A stretch of 64,000 nt of DNA. Origin: Rhizopus arrhizus. Lineage: Eukaryota; Mucoromycota; Mucoromycetes; Mucorales; Rhizopodaceae. The stretch is taken from the NCBI GenBank assembly GCA_024220505.1, contig JAKZZE010000008.1, positions 310,001-374,000 of the forward strand, read 5' to 3'. Position numbers and translations under genes: made by a program. Positions 20,651-31,578 of this stretch are shown in pieces. The notes below the pieces were generated by a model. The model searched no databases and was not told where the DNA came from. It was given only the letters and a program-made list of their open reading frames with translations. How positions within the stretch are numbered: the first letter of the stretch is position 1; each line of letters opens with the position of its first letter.

Positions 20651-23107
20651 CATTGGATGACTCAAACAGTTGAACAGTCCATCATGAAAAACACATCTGT
20701 TTCTCAAAAGCCTATTTTGATCACAATAAATGTCCTCCTTTTCTTGAATGTGTTTTTATAATTTTATAAAAATAATCCATATTCTCTCCTTCACCTTGAA
20801 CTTTCTCAGAATGTGTGTGTCACATTGAATAGGTTATGAAGGAGCTCAGAGCAGACATAATGAAATTATCATGCTATAGAACTAAAAATCACTATCAGTT
20901 CTCTTGGCATCTATTTTTTTTTTTAATTCTTTGTGTTGTCCAATCTCCTTCTTTAACAATGAATGGATACAAAGGAAATGCTTGTGAAGTAATATATTTG
21001 TTATCTACCAGTCTTGATAAAATGGAATACATTTTTATGTGTCACTTGTCGAATGAGCTAGAATAAAAGCATGAGTCCGAACGTGAGCACTCAGAGTCGA
21101 CCGTAGTCAACTGGGCCACCTTTTTGACAGAAGGAACAGCAAGAACCGCAGAGGTCTCCGCAGTCCAAAAATGGAGGGAAAAAAAAGAAAAAAAAAACTA
21201 TAAATACATTCCAATGCAAGCTTATTTTTCCTTTTTTTTTATATTTCTTTTTTATTAAATAAACAATGAATTTGATTAAAACTGCAATTTCAATGCAATT
21301 CGAATCTTATGCATTCTGTCCTAAATGTGGTGTTGACGTGACCATATTCTGTCATGAAGGTTATTGTCCGTCATTTACTTAGAACAAATCCAAGAAAGCA
21401 AATCCAACAAGAAAAGAAAATTATTATCGATCAAACGATGTGTTTCAAAGCCTGATGGCATCTTCCCCATGCCCCTTTGTGGTCAAACACTGTTCTCGTA
21501 TCATTTTACAATTACCCCATCCGAAGGGGCGTACTCTTTTTTTTTATAAATGAATTTCAAACAATAAATGATGGTTCCTGGAAATAAAAGGGACTTTTTT
21601 TTTCTTAAAAAGGAAAATGTTGTTTATAAAAACCGCTTTTGATTCGATTGACTTGAAAGGGCAGGGTAGGTTGAGTGATTCAATTGGGCTGTAAAAGTAC
21701 ATGCTTCATTCATCTTGTTCTTTTCGCTACTGTCCTTTCTGTTTTGTTCGTACCCCAAAATTCTTTATCATCACATCCCCGACTGTGGTCTGCGGTAACC
21801 ATGACTACTCCCCAACAAGCCTTGAACAAAAATAGCCTGATCAATTCTAAATAAATCGAGGCAATTTAGCAACTAATTGAGACCAGGGGATCTATCTTAA
21901 ATGGAAAATATTCATCTTTGTATAGTTTATGTCAATTGCTTTAAAGCATATAAACTAGACCACTTGTACCTTTATTTAAATTATGAAAGAAGAAACATCT
22001 TTTTTTTCCTGTAAAGTTCATTATCTTTAAATTGTGAATTTTTGTGTTTGAGATTAATTCTTTTCCTTCTTTCCCACTGCAAGGAAAATGAAAAGGTATT
22101 TATAGCAAAAATGTTAACTATGACTAAAATAAAGAAAGCATAGTTTTCCCCTTTGTTTTTGAAGAAGGAGCCTGCGATCTTGTCAAGTAATCTATATTTA
22201 TTTTTAGAGTGCTCACAGAGCATGAAACAAAAGATATTTTAGAGAATGCTTGTTTGGCGCTTATGAACGCTGTTTATTTTGCTAGATGACTATTGATTGG
22301 GCTACTCTTGTAGATAGAATCTTCTAAAGGAGATATCAAGCAATAGTAGTAAATATATACGATCCTTACTTGCATTATAGAGACATATGCATGACTGGAT
22401 TTAGATGTTTTTAATCCTTGGAAAAACGTGTTTTTATCTTGAATTGATTTATGTATATATAAACTGGATACACTGTCTGAATTCTACTTTTTATTTAATC
22501 AAACAGTGTATTTCATCCAAAAAGAAGCAAGGGTGGACATGAACCACCTTCTTTATATTGAGATCTTTAGAGTTATCCGTAAAACTTACCACCGCTTGGT
22601 TTAAGACAGCCAAATGATCCTTGCCCATGTATTTCGCATGGCAGTCTTTGTAAGCCTCAGTTAAAATTGCTAGTTTTCCTGGCTTATTTGATGATAGCCT
22701 TGGCTGAACCTCCTCCAATAGGTTTCCTTGGGCTTTTTTTGATCCTGTCTTGATTCGCTTAAGGTTGGTCATGCTGTACTACTTTTTGTATGCAAAAAAA
22801 AAAAAAAAAAAAAAAAGAGCTGGTCTCTCGCGTTCCAGTTGTCTATTGTGGAACAGTAATCGTCATCTATATAACAGTAGTACTCGATTGGAATCCTACC
22901 TCTTCGTTCTGATATTTTCTGACGGGAATTAGACATAATATCTCCAGGATATTTGAAACTATGTCTTCTCATCCTATACGTAAACTGATCCGCGCTTTAG
23001 TAAACCTAGTATCTCATTCACAGTGCAAGTCCTAAGATGGAATACTCAATGTCGTCTTTTTTTTTTGTTTCAATCTATGTTCGCCTGACCTCATTGGTCC
23101 AACTGTT
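20651..23107. other. Spacer with small uncertain ORFs
   Basis: A 38-aa ORF at about 21267-21380 (+) contains CPKCGVDVTIFCHEGYC, a zinc-ribbon-like fragment. A 93-aa frame at 22491-22772 (-) has ordinary amino-acid composition (AILTEAYKDCHAKYMGK) but no recognised family. A23 lies at 22794-22816. These may be remnants of repeats; none is a supported gene. Confidence 0.4.
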
Positions 23108-23361
23108 ATGAATAAACTTTTGAATATTCTACCCGACACTTTAAAATTATACACCACAGTTGCTGCCTTTATCACAAATCCTTTCACCCTTGAGGACCTT
23201 CTTTTGCCTTTTTCTCGGTCATCAAAGAAAAAAAATCCCTAGATATGTATGGATTACCTTACGGAATTATTCATCTTGTTATCATTCGCTCCAAGTGCTG
23301 TGAAATTAGAATAGCTGTTTACAACAATAATTCATCTCTTTCCAACATTCTATCTTCTTGA
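23108..23361 (+). pseudogene. LINE reverse-transcriptase relic
   Basis: Two short frames align in order with the intact LINE ORF2 of this window: LLNILPDTLKLY..FITNPFTLEDLL matches LLSAIPDSLRLS..FLTNSFTHDDLI, and MYGLPYGIIHLVII matches LDGLPYEILHLIFI. A TAG at about 23240 and later stops break the frame. It is an old, diverged copy of the same LINE lineage, upstream of the RT palm. Confidence 0.6.
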
Positions 23362-25019
23362 TTACAGTCATGTGTGTCTCTCTTCCGCAAGAAACCTTGA
23401 TTGAACTATTTAAATAAATAGTGGCTATTTTGTCATATAAAAAAATATGAAACCAAGATAGTTCAATCAGAATAAAATGTCGTTTATGGATGGAGGGTAT
23501 CTAGGTCCCTTTATAAAGATCTTGATGCAATACAAGATGAGAGAAAGGTTGTGGAATTTAAATCGTCAAGAGGCAGAAAATACCAATTCGATGTTATTTT
23601 TTTATTTAGACGGTCTCATGAAGAGATATCGCGATGATATCTGCTTTCATAGATTTCAGCGCCTGAATTGAAAGTGAAGAAAGTAACCCTACCAGCTTAA
23701 TTCAATGGATGGATATCCAAACAATTCCTTAAATAGATGAGATCAGAACTTTAGCTTAAAATCCTTTTGTGAATAGTTGGCAATATTGGTTGACAGGAAT
23801 GCGTGTGCCTTGTATGCCTGTCCAGACTAATAAGTAAAGGTATACATATTATTAATCTACAGCTCTACTTTACCTACGCTAAAAGCACTTGTAACGGAAT
23901 ATCTCTTTCTGTACAAGCTCATCATTGTTACTAGGGTTGAATTCAATCCCACAGATTTTGACTACCAGCGATGCCTTTTTTTTTATAATAGAGTCTTTAA
24001 CCTTTGAATAATAACATCTTGTATTTCAGATGTGTTCTTGATACATTAGTTTCAGAATTGAGGTGTGCGGGCAAGGTGGCTGCTTGAGAATGATCACTTC
24101 TATCTGAAATAGCATATATTTGGTTTTCTGCGTTAAGTGTCTTCTTTTTTAGTTTAATTACACAAAATAATTATTTTGATTCACGATGTGAAGTGACGAA
24201 TCGGCTAATCGATGATTAAAGAATGATTGATTGGCTTATATGTTCTGATACAGGAAACATGTACAATCAAGACTATAAAGCTATTTGTGAAAATGACTGC
24301 ATGTATACATCAGGTTTACTCAAATATAAAAAAGAAAAATTCTTGAGTAGCTATGGTATGAAACAAAGAACAGATCATTATTCATCAGTACCCTATAATA
24401 TTAAATTATAGGTAGAGTTGTCTGTATGGTTTCAGGATACTATGATCCACAAGCCAAGGTATAAGTGTGTGTAAGGCTACTCTTTGTTTTGGTATAAAGA
24501 TAGATCTAAGACATGAAGGGTGATCAATCAAGATCATATTACATCATATTAAGTTAAGACAGGTCTCTGGTCTAGTCTCTGACCCAGTTCCATACATAGC
24601 TTACATCACTCTGGATACAAATATTGTTGGATTCACTCACTGAGTCAATACAATAGTCTTAGACATAATCTCACCCCTAATAACAATGGTACTTCTAAAA
24701 CTTCTCCATATTTCTTTAAACCTTGTATTTCGTTTACTTTTTGTCTTTACACAAATCTGATAGTTAAATCAAAGGGCTTGATCTACTCTTTATGAAAAAA
24801 CGTTACTGTTATCGTTAACTCTCATACACGGCTATTTTAGCACAAATGTTCACTGGGATTTGTTTTAGATGGAAGACTCATATATAAAGCAGTGAATTAG
24901 CAGTAGTTTAGTTCTGGCGAGTTATTTTTTAACTTGTAATAAAGTTCGTTATTTATTTTGCATTTCTCCGAATAAGGTAAATATAGAGAATAATACAGAA
25001 CAGAGAAAAGGTATCATAA

Positions 25020-25052
<33 letters not shown>

Positions 25053-25084
25053 GACGTGTTGATGATGTGTTGAAGAGTGGCTGA
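23362..25084. other. Spacer, no supported gene
   Basis: Short frames at 23477-23671 and 24223-24411 have no recognised family. A27 at 25026-25052. Confidence 0.5.
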
Positions 25085-25557
25085 TTAAAGATCAAGAATT
25101 TTCCTCATGAGGGCCTCTTGTTCTTCCATTTTTGCAAGCTTCTTTTGCAATTCATCCACCTTGGCCCGTTTTTCTCGTATGTCCTCAAGCAATAAAAAAT
25201 AGGTTTCCTCTTGCTTTCTTTTTTTTTGAAAAAAAAAAAAGAATGTTAGTTTTAGAAAACATATGTATTCAGCTAACCACAAACCTTTTCCATCCTGAGG
25301 TTGTCGATTCATTAATTGATGTTGTCTCACGCGTAGTGACAGGACGGGATGATGATGGTTCAGGAACTAATGCAGGAGTTTGTACCGTTGAGGCAGGAGT
25401 TTGTGCTGTTGAGGCAGGAATTAATTGTGGTGCTGTTGACGTACTTGGTGTAGTGAAAGAGAGAGGCTGCTGGCTGTAAATGACGTCATTGCCAGACAAC
25501 TGTTGTTTGGCTGGCAATACCTGAATTTCAAAGTTGCCTAGAGACACTGTAGCGGCC
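25085..25557 (-). CDS. Coiled-coil protein fragment, 5' end not found
   Basis: Minus-strand exons 25285..25557 and 25085..25217 join through an intron (donor GTTTGT, acceptor ..AAAAAG). Together they encode a Thr/Ser/Pro-rich stretch (TPSTSTAPQLIPASTAQTPA) and a C-terminal leucine-rich coiled coil (LLLEDIREKRAKVDELQKKL). The left part follows a plausible acceptor TTCACAG at 25558, but I cannot find a convincing first exon; the upstream DNA instead looks LTR-like. It may be a truncated host gene or a retroelement-derived sequence. Confidence 0.35.
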
Positions 25558-26851
25558 CTGTGAAGATTGAAGAAAACAGAAGCATGTGATATTTAAGATT
25601 TATAATATAAAAAAGTACCAAGTCAATCAACAAATATAAAAATAAGTCTTTTATTCAAGTTAAAAATATGAGGGTATTTATACTTTTCTATCCACGGCTA
25701 AATAATAGTAGTCACAGTATATGATTATTGATATCAGATGATAAATTATTTATTGTTTGACAACTTTTTATAAAGAAGTAACTATTAATCCTGATCCAGG
25801 AACTTGTTAGAATATTCTGGAGTGGATCGGGATATAATTTTATTTGAGGTGGCATAATACAATGTCCAATATTCCCAATTTGGATGATCATTGTTCTTAG
25901 TAAACATTATTACTTTATTACATGTGTAAATACCACAAAGCATTTGCATGAGAATCAAAATGAAGAAAGCCACAACTAATAAATACAGTACGCAGAAAAA
26001 AAATTAACCCAATGTGTTAAATTTGGAGTTGGAGTTAGGATAAATACCGATTATCCAATAAAAAAGGATACCTTCTGAATTTGTTTTTGTAAACGTCTGA
26101 AATTGAAATTAAAGATGTCCAAAAAGGAAAAGAGGATGGTCCGAAATCTTTTTGAAAAGGTCCGAAAACCAAGTAAAAATATTGTAGATCAATTACCAAC
26201 AGTTGAATTTTTCCCATCAAACTTACTGGCTAAAGATAGTGAATGTTATCAAATTACTATGGATTGCCCAGACTGAAATTGTTCAAATCCTACGATGGTC
26301 CCCAATCGATGAATACAAATGATATACGTTGGATGAGGCATAAGCTCTTTTAGATCCATTGAAGCATTGGCTCATGAGGATCATGATTATAGTAAAATTC
26401 TATGTCAATCATCTCGTTGACTCTTTCCGAAAAATAAGCATACGATTTCTTTTGTATACCATCCACAATAAAAATTACATAGACCTTTGTCTCTGGAGAT
26501 TATTGCATTGAAAATAACGGAAAAAAAAAAAAAAAAAAAAAAAGTTAAAGAGAACAATTGGTCTATTTTTATAAAATACAATTCAACTATTATTGGCTAT
26601 ATTGAATTTCTCATGTTGTCTCCAAGCTATTCGCAAATTCGTTTGAAAAACACAATAAATAATAAAAAGCCTCTAGTCACAAAATGACTGAAAAGAAAAT
26701 AGAAAGTTCTGCTATTATTATGCAGCTGTCAGCCGATCAAGGAATAGTATTTCCCATAAAAATAACAACACTTGCCAATGACATAGTATAGTTGCAACAA
26801 AGCTTTTAATTTTATTTTTCCCTTTTTTATATGATTTCTTTCTTTTTAAAC
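25558..26851. other. Spacer with an LTR-like module and A23
   Basis: On the minus strand at about 25635-25685, TATAAATACC is followed after ~20 bp by GAATAAAAG, as in the other LTR-like remnants. A23 at 26521-26543. No gene supported. Confidence 0.4.
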
Positions 26852-27758
26852 ATGATTAAACAACAACCAACTCATATAACAAAAGATGCTCACATCAAAA
26901 ACAAGAAAGGTAATAATGTGTTGATCTTTATTCAATCTCCTTATTTATTCAAACAGGGATTATACATTGTAGCAATCGATTCGAGTGCTGCCATCTAAAA
27001 CCGAAATGCATAAATTATCTCAAGAAATGCTCACCACAAAAGGGAACGTTCATTAAAAATAAAGGTCCTATGGAATCATCCAATCGATCCTCTATGAGCA
27101 CAGCAATTACAAATGGTTCAAACAATAAAAGCTTGACTGAGAGAGAAGAAAAGGTACATTCTGTTTATATCATTTTCAAAATCATGTAACACCTGCTTTT
27201 TTTTTTACGCAGTCAATCATCACTTGTGACGAATCTTTACCAAAATACTCATGTTCAGTTCATAAAGTGGGAATATGCCACATCAAATTCGAAATGAATT
27301 CAATAGGAAAGAGGCCATGGCGACGCCCTTGGAGGTAAGATAAGTTTCATTAGCAGGATGATGAGTATCACTCAATAATTAATAGACATGTATTTATGGA
27401 ATTAAGAGGAACAATGTTAGAAATTTATGAAATAAAGACATACACACCACTCTATTTACCGTCATTTCCATTAAACTATCAACAAAACTATAAATACATT
27501 CCTCTCATCAGCCTATCACTTGCTCAGCTTCAAGCCATTGCCGCAACAGACTATAAAAAACGCTCCAACGTATTCCGTATCAAAAATTCAAGATTACGAT
27601 TACTGATTCAAGTTCAAACAGTGGCCGAAATGGTTTCTTGGATGGAAAAGATTTCAGCAGGTTTGTGTTATAGAACGTTTTGGTAAGAAGATTTTAAATA
27701 ATTCCTATTAGGAAACAACATTGCTCTTGATTTGGATGATCGTAGCCATTTTAAATAA
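26852..27758 (+). CDS. PH-domain protein
   Basis: Five exons: 26852..26909, 26957..27153, 27213..27334, 27386..27660, 27712..27758; 232 aa. All introns are GT-AG and phases agree. The N terminus is basic with several Cys (HCSNRFECCHLKPKC). After a Ser/Asn-rich linker, splicing across the 27335-27385 intron creates RPWRRPWRHVFMELRGTMLEIYE, the typical first strands of a pleckstrin-homology domain. It continues through ISLSLAQLQAIAATDYKKRS, NVFRIKNSRLRLLIQVQT and the C-terminal helix with its conserved Trp (AEMVSWMEKI). It is probably a membrane- or phosphoinositide-binding adaptor. The ligand and any orthologue name are not evident. Confidence 0.75.
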
Positions 27759-28239
27759 CGAAGAGTATTTTAATTGGTAATCTGCTGCATGAATTTTTAC
27801 CAGAAAAAAAAAAAGTACTGTACACGCTTAAAATAAAATGGTAATCCCTTTGGATGATAAAAAAAATGTTTCATATTTTCTTGAATTTCTACAAAGTCAT
27901 CTTGTAAATCTTATTGCTAAAAATTAGCATAGGCCCTGAAATAAACTGACTATTTTCCAGTGAACATTTTAAACAAGAACAGACGATAGAAATTCCAAAA
28001 GGTTTAATGTCGATAATAAAAGCAAATTGAGATTTCATGTGTTGTTCTGAATTGACTGTGGAGATCGACAAAGAAGTTAACAGGCCTTTGGCATCTCTGC
28101 AAGAAAAGGAAGATGATGCCAAGTCCGAAAACGAAAAATCCCTAAAGGCGAGGATAATGCGATCTAAATAAAAAAAAAACAGCAAAAGATTTAAACTGAG
28201 GGTTTTACTTAAAAAGACTTAACAGTAGTAACAAAAAAA

Positions 28240-28990
28240 AACATGACATTCAAGAACTTTAGTCTCTTTCTATTGTTAACATTACTACCTCTGAATATGC
28301 TAGTAACGATCAAACTGACGTTGTAGATACATTTAATGGCATTCAAGAGTAAGCTTTATCTGCATCTGTATTGAATTCTGTAGCTTTTCTTGCTACTTAC
28401 AACTCCAAGCCTGTAATACAGAACAACAAATCAGCCACAGATGTTATTTCACCCATCAGTCAAAACAATACGCCTGTTGTTAAGAAACCTGCTCCAAACA
28501 CAGATGTCTACAATAGAGCCATTTTCAATCCCAAAAATCAAGATTAGGTTGGACCTATCGTGTCAGTAACCTATGGATTAACCATGCCATTGAACTTTGC
28601 TGTTTCTCAATCTCAATTTCGCCCTACTGAACCCGAAGCTTAAAAATCCTCAAATCCAATACAGAATTATAGCAGCTTTTTTTTTTTTATTATTTCAATC
28701 AACATTGACTATGTATCTCCCGCTACTAAAAGAGTCACAGCCATCAACATCCTCTTAAAAAAGGCTTTTGAAACGGACGATATACTCTAAGAATTATGAA
28801 ATTGTGTTCAAACGTCATTGAAAAGACTGTCCGAGATGGAATGGTCAGTCAGTAACTTTCTTTAGACGATGAAATGAACAAGGTTTTATCCTATTCTTCC
28901 AAGGGGTTATCATTTTATTTCAAAATGTATCAATCAATTCTGACTTTGAACTTCACCAAATATTCCCCAAGCCGTTCTCGAATTTTGTGA
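28240..28990 (+). pseudogene. Degenerate coding sequence of unknown family
   Basis: Long protein-like stretches are broken by stops and frameshifts: LNSVAFLATYNSKPVIQNNK, SQNNTPVVKKPAPNTDVYN, then DYVSPATKRVTAINILLKKA and SDFELHQIFPKPFSNFVKN. The composition suggests a former repetitive-element or orphan protein. I could not assign it. Confidence 0.35.
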
Positions 28991-29068
28991 AAAATACAAA
29001 ATAAAAAGCGACTTTATTTTTTTATTTTATTTTTTTTCTCCTTTTTAAAATCAAAAAAATCAGAAAAA

Positions 29069-30174
29069 ATGGCTGCAACCAAGACAAAAACCGCGACTAC
29101 TACTGCTGCTTCTACTACAAAGAAAGCTTCTGATCATCCTACTGTAAGTCTTTTTCTATTATACTAGTATAAAAGTACTCATGAATTATATTCTCTATTT
29201 TTTAGTATGAATCAATGATTATCGGTAAGTTGCTTTCTTTTTTTTTTTTTGTTTGTATTCATTTCTTTTTTATTTGTATAGATGCTATCCACGCATTAAA
29301 GGAACGTAAGGGTAGCTCTCGTCTTGCAATTAAAAGATATATTATAGCAAATAATAACGTTACCCCTGGTTCTCATTTTGATGCTCAAATTTCTGCTGCT
29401 ATCAAACGTGGTGTAGCAAAGGACATCTTTGCTCTTCCTAAAGGTAAACCAATTTTAAAGGAGATTTTTCGAGGAGAGAGCATATGATAACTAAAAATCT
29501 CTTTTCGTTTTTTAGGCATGTCTGGAACGATCAAATTGGTCAAGCCTGAAAAGAAGGCCAGTGAAAAGAAGCCGGCCGAAAAGAAACCTACTGAAAAGAA
29601 ACCTACTGAAAAGAAACCTACTGAAAAGAAACCTACTGAAAAGAAACCTACTGAAAAGAAACCTACTGAAAAGAAACCTACTGAAAAGAAACCTACTGAA
29701 AAGAAATCCACTGAAAAGAAGTCCACTGAAAAGAAGTCCACTGAAAAGAAACCTGTAAAGAAGTCCAATGACAAGAAGACTACAGCTGAAAAGGAAGAGC
29801 TTGCTAAAGATAAGACTACTACAGAAAAGAGAAAGTCTACTGCTGTGAAAGCTACTGCTGCAAAGAAAGCCAAGATAACTCACAAGGCAGAGGCTGCAAA
29901 GAAAGCTAGATCAGCCAAGGAAGAAAAGAAGGAGGACGAAAAGCCTGCTGGTTCTATCCGTTCTACTCGTACCACAAAAAAAACTGAACAAGAGGAGGCC
30001 CCAAAGAAAACGGAATCCCCCAAGAAGACTACTGCTACAAAGAAAGAATCCAAAAAGCCTGCTCCCAAGAAACCCACAGCAAAGAAAACGATTGAAAAGG
30101 CAAACGTCAAGGCTCCCACTAAACTTACAAAAAGACAATCTGCTATGAAAGCTGCTTCTGCTTCTACAGCATAA
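29069..30174 (+). CDS. Linker histone H1
   Basis: Exons 29069..29143, 29206..29224, 29282..29443, 29516..30174; 304 aa. After a short Thr/Lys-rich head, three exons together encode one winged-helix globular domain: HPTYESMIIDAIHALKERKG, SSRLAIKRYIIANNN, HFDAQISAAIKRGVAKD. The last exon is a ~210-aa Lys-rich tail that begins with a perfect five-residue repeat, KKPTE about eight times then KKSTE three times (29581-29750), followed by AAKKA-type motifs. It compacts chromatin by binding linker DNA at the nucleosome dyad. One exon is only 19 nt. Confidence 0.93.
29575..29752 (+). repeat. 15-bp tandem repeat in the H1 tail
   Basis: The unit AAGAAACCTACTGAA is repeated nearly perfectly about eight times, then diverges to TCCACTGAA versions. 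It encodes K-K-[PS]-T-E. Confidence 0.9.
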
Positions 30175-30296
30175 AGCATAATTCATCTTTTCTTAATAAA
30201 TTTTGCATGAAAATTTACAAATTTGCTGAAAAAAAAAAGGCTGAGATAAAAAAAAAAGAATTTTTTTCTACATTCGTGGTCTTTCTCTTTGAACAG

Positions 30297-31213
30297 ATGG
30301 AAAACGTTTATAAAGAAGCCAAAGAATTCTTGGATACAATCTATGATACTATTCCTACATATGATGATAGACCTTTTGTCACTCTGACATTTGCGCAAAG
30401 CCTTGATGGGAAGATAGCAAAGAAAGGTCAGCAGGTATTGTTGAGTGGTAAAGAAAGTATGGCCATGACACACAGGTCAAGAGGAAAAAGAAAAATTGAT
30501 GTATTAAATAAAAAAAGAATTAAAAAAAAAAAGAACAGATTACGTATACTTCATGATGGAATACTTGTAGGTATTGGTACTGCTCTAGTTGATAATCCAC
30601 AATTAAATGGTAACAAAGGACTTGTTATAATTTAAGGTTTCATTTACCCCTTTTTGCTAGCCAGACATTTGTCTATGGATGATTTAGTCAGAGCAAAACA
30701 GCCGCAACCTATCGTCTTGGATCCTTTTCTTCAACTCTCATCTCACTGTAAGCTCATAAAAAATTTTCAATCTGATACCGGAAAACAACCTTGGATTATT
30801 GCAACTGAAAAGGGAGCATTTCAAAATAAAGAAAAACGATCAGAACTAGAAAACGCAGGGGCTAAGGTTTATTTAGTCAAGACAGAAACAGGTATAAAAA
30901 AAAATAAAAAAATAAAAAAAATAAAAAAAAAATAAAAAGCGGCCTCATCTTTTTTATTATAGATCGTATTCCTCTGCCTAGCGTACTTGAGTTATTAAGA
31001 ACTTTAGGCATCAAGTCCCTCATGATTGAAGGTGGCGCCAAGATTATCCAATCTTGCTTAAAGCGTCAAGTATATAATCAATTGGTTATTACCGTTGCTC
31101 CCAGGTTCATCGGAAAAGATGGCATTGATGCAGCGGTAGATGAGCTTGAGCTAAAGAACGTAAAATATCAAACAATGGGGAGAGACATTGTTCTCTCTGC
31201 TACATCCAATTGA
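30297..31213 (+). CDS. RIB7: RIB7: diaminohydroxy-ribosylaminopyrimidinone phosphate reductase
   Basis: Exons 30297..30475, 30539..30609, 30661..30891, 30963..31213; 243 aa, close to the yeast Rib7 length. It performs the NADPH-dependent reduction of the ribosyl side chain in the second step of riboflavin synthesis. Splicing gives the conserved RibD_C/DHFR-like blocks FVTLTFAQSLDGKIA (residues ~25-40), MTHRLRILHDGILVGIGTAL, NPQLNARHL, QPIVLDPFLQL and LMIEGGAKIIQSCL (cofactor and substrate region). The third intron (30892-30962) is nearly pure A/T. The 3' end converges on SEC7 with 365 bp between stop codons. Confidence 0.92.
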
Positions 31214-31578
31214 ATATTGTAATTAAAATATTTGTTTTACCACAAAACAAACACACTTGTGATAAATGATGTAAAAAATGACAAGCTTTATTTTTATAGT
31301 AACACTGTTGTCTATAATTTTAAAGTATACAAAACGAGGGCATGGCTGCTGAGATACTGATCGAAGCAGATTTGTTAAACTGCTATAAAACAACAACTTC
31401 TTTATGAATGTTCAAATTCACAAGGAGAGATAGACTAGATAGTATAGTTATCAAGCAATCAGCCACTCTCTAATGAATTTTCATCCTTGAAACTATAAAA
31501 TAGAAAGACCAGAGCTATCTCATAAAAAAGGGTTTCATAAAGCTAATGACTTATAAAATAAATATCTATAATTTATTA
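31214..31578. other. Convergent 3' spacer
   Basis: Between the RIB7 and SEC7 stop codons; AT-rich 3' UTR sequence only. Confidence 0.6.

Noticed and set aside
26180..26300. Possible tRNA (GTTCAAATCC box near 26279)
   Set aside because: No matching A box or acceptor stem could be folded around it.
27889..28185. 98-aa minus-strand frame
   Set aside because: No family features, and the plus strand of the same zone shows degenerate coding-like sequence instead.
29385..30186. Long minus-strand frames (up to 162 aa) with SVGFF-type repeats
   Set aside because: They are the antisense reading of the H1 Lys-rich repeat tail; the plus-strand gene explains the region fully.
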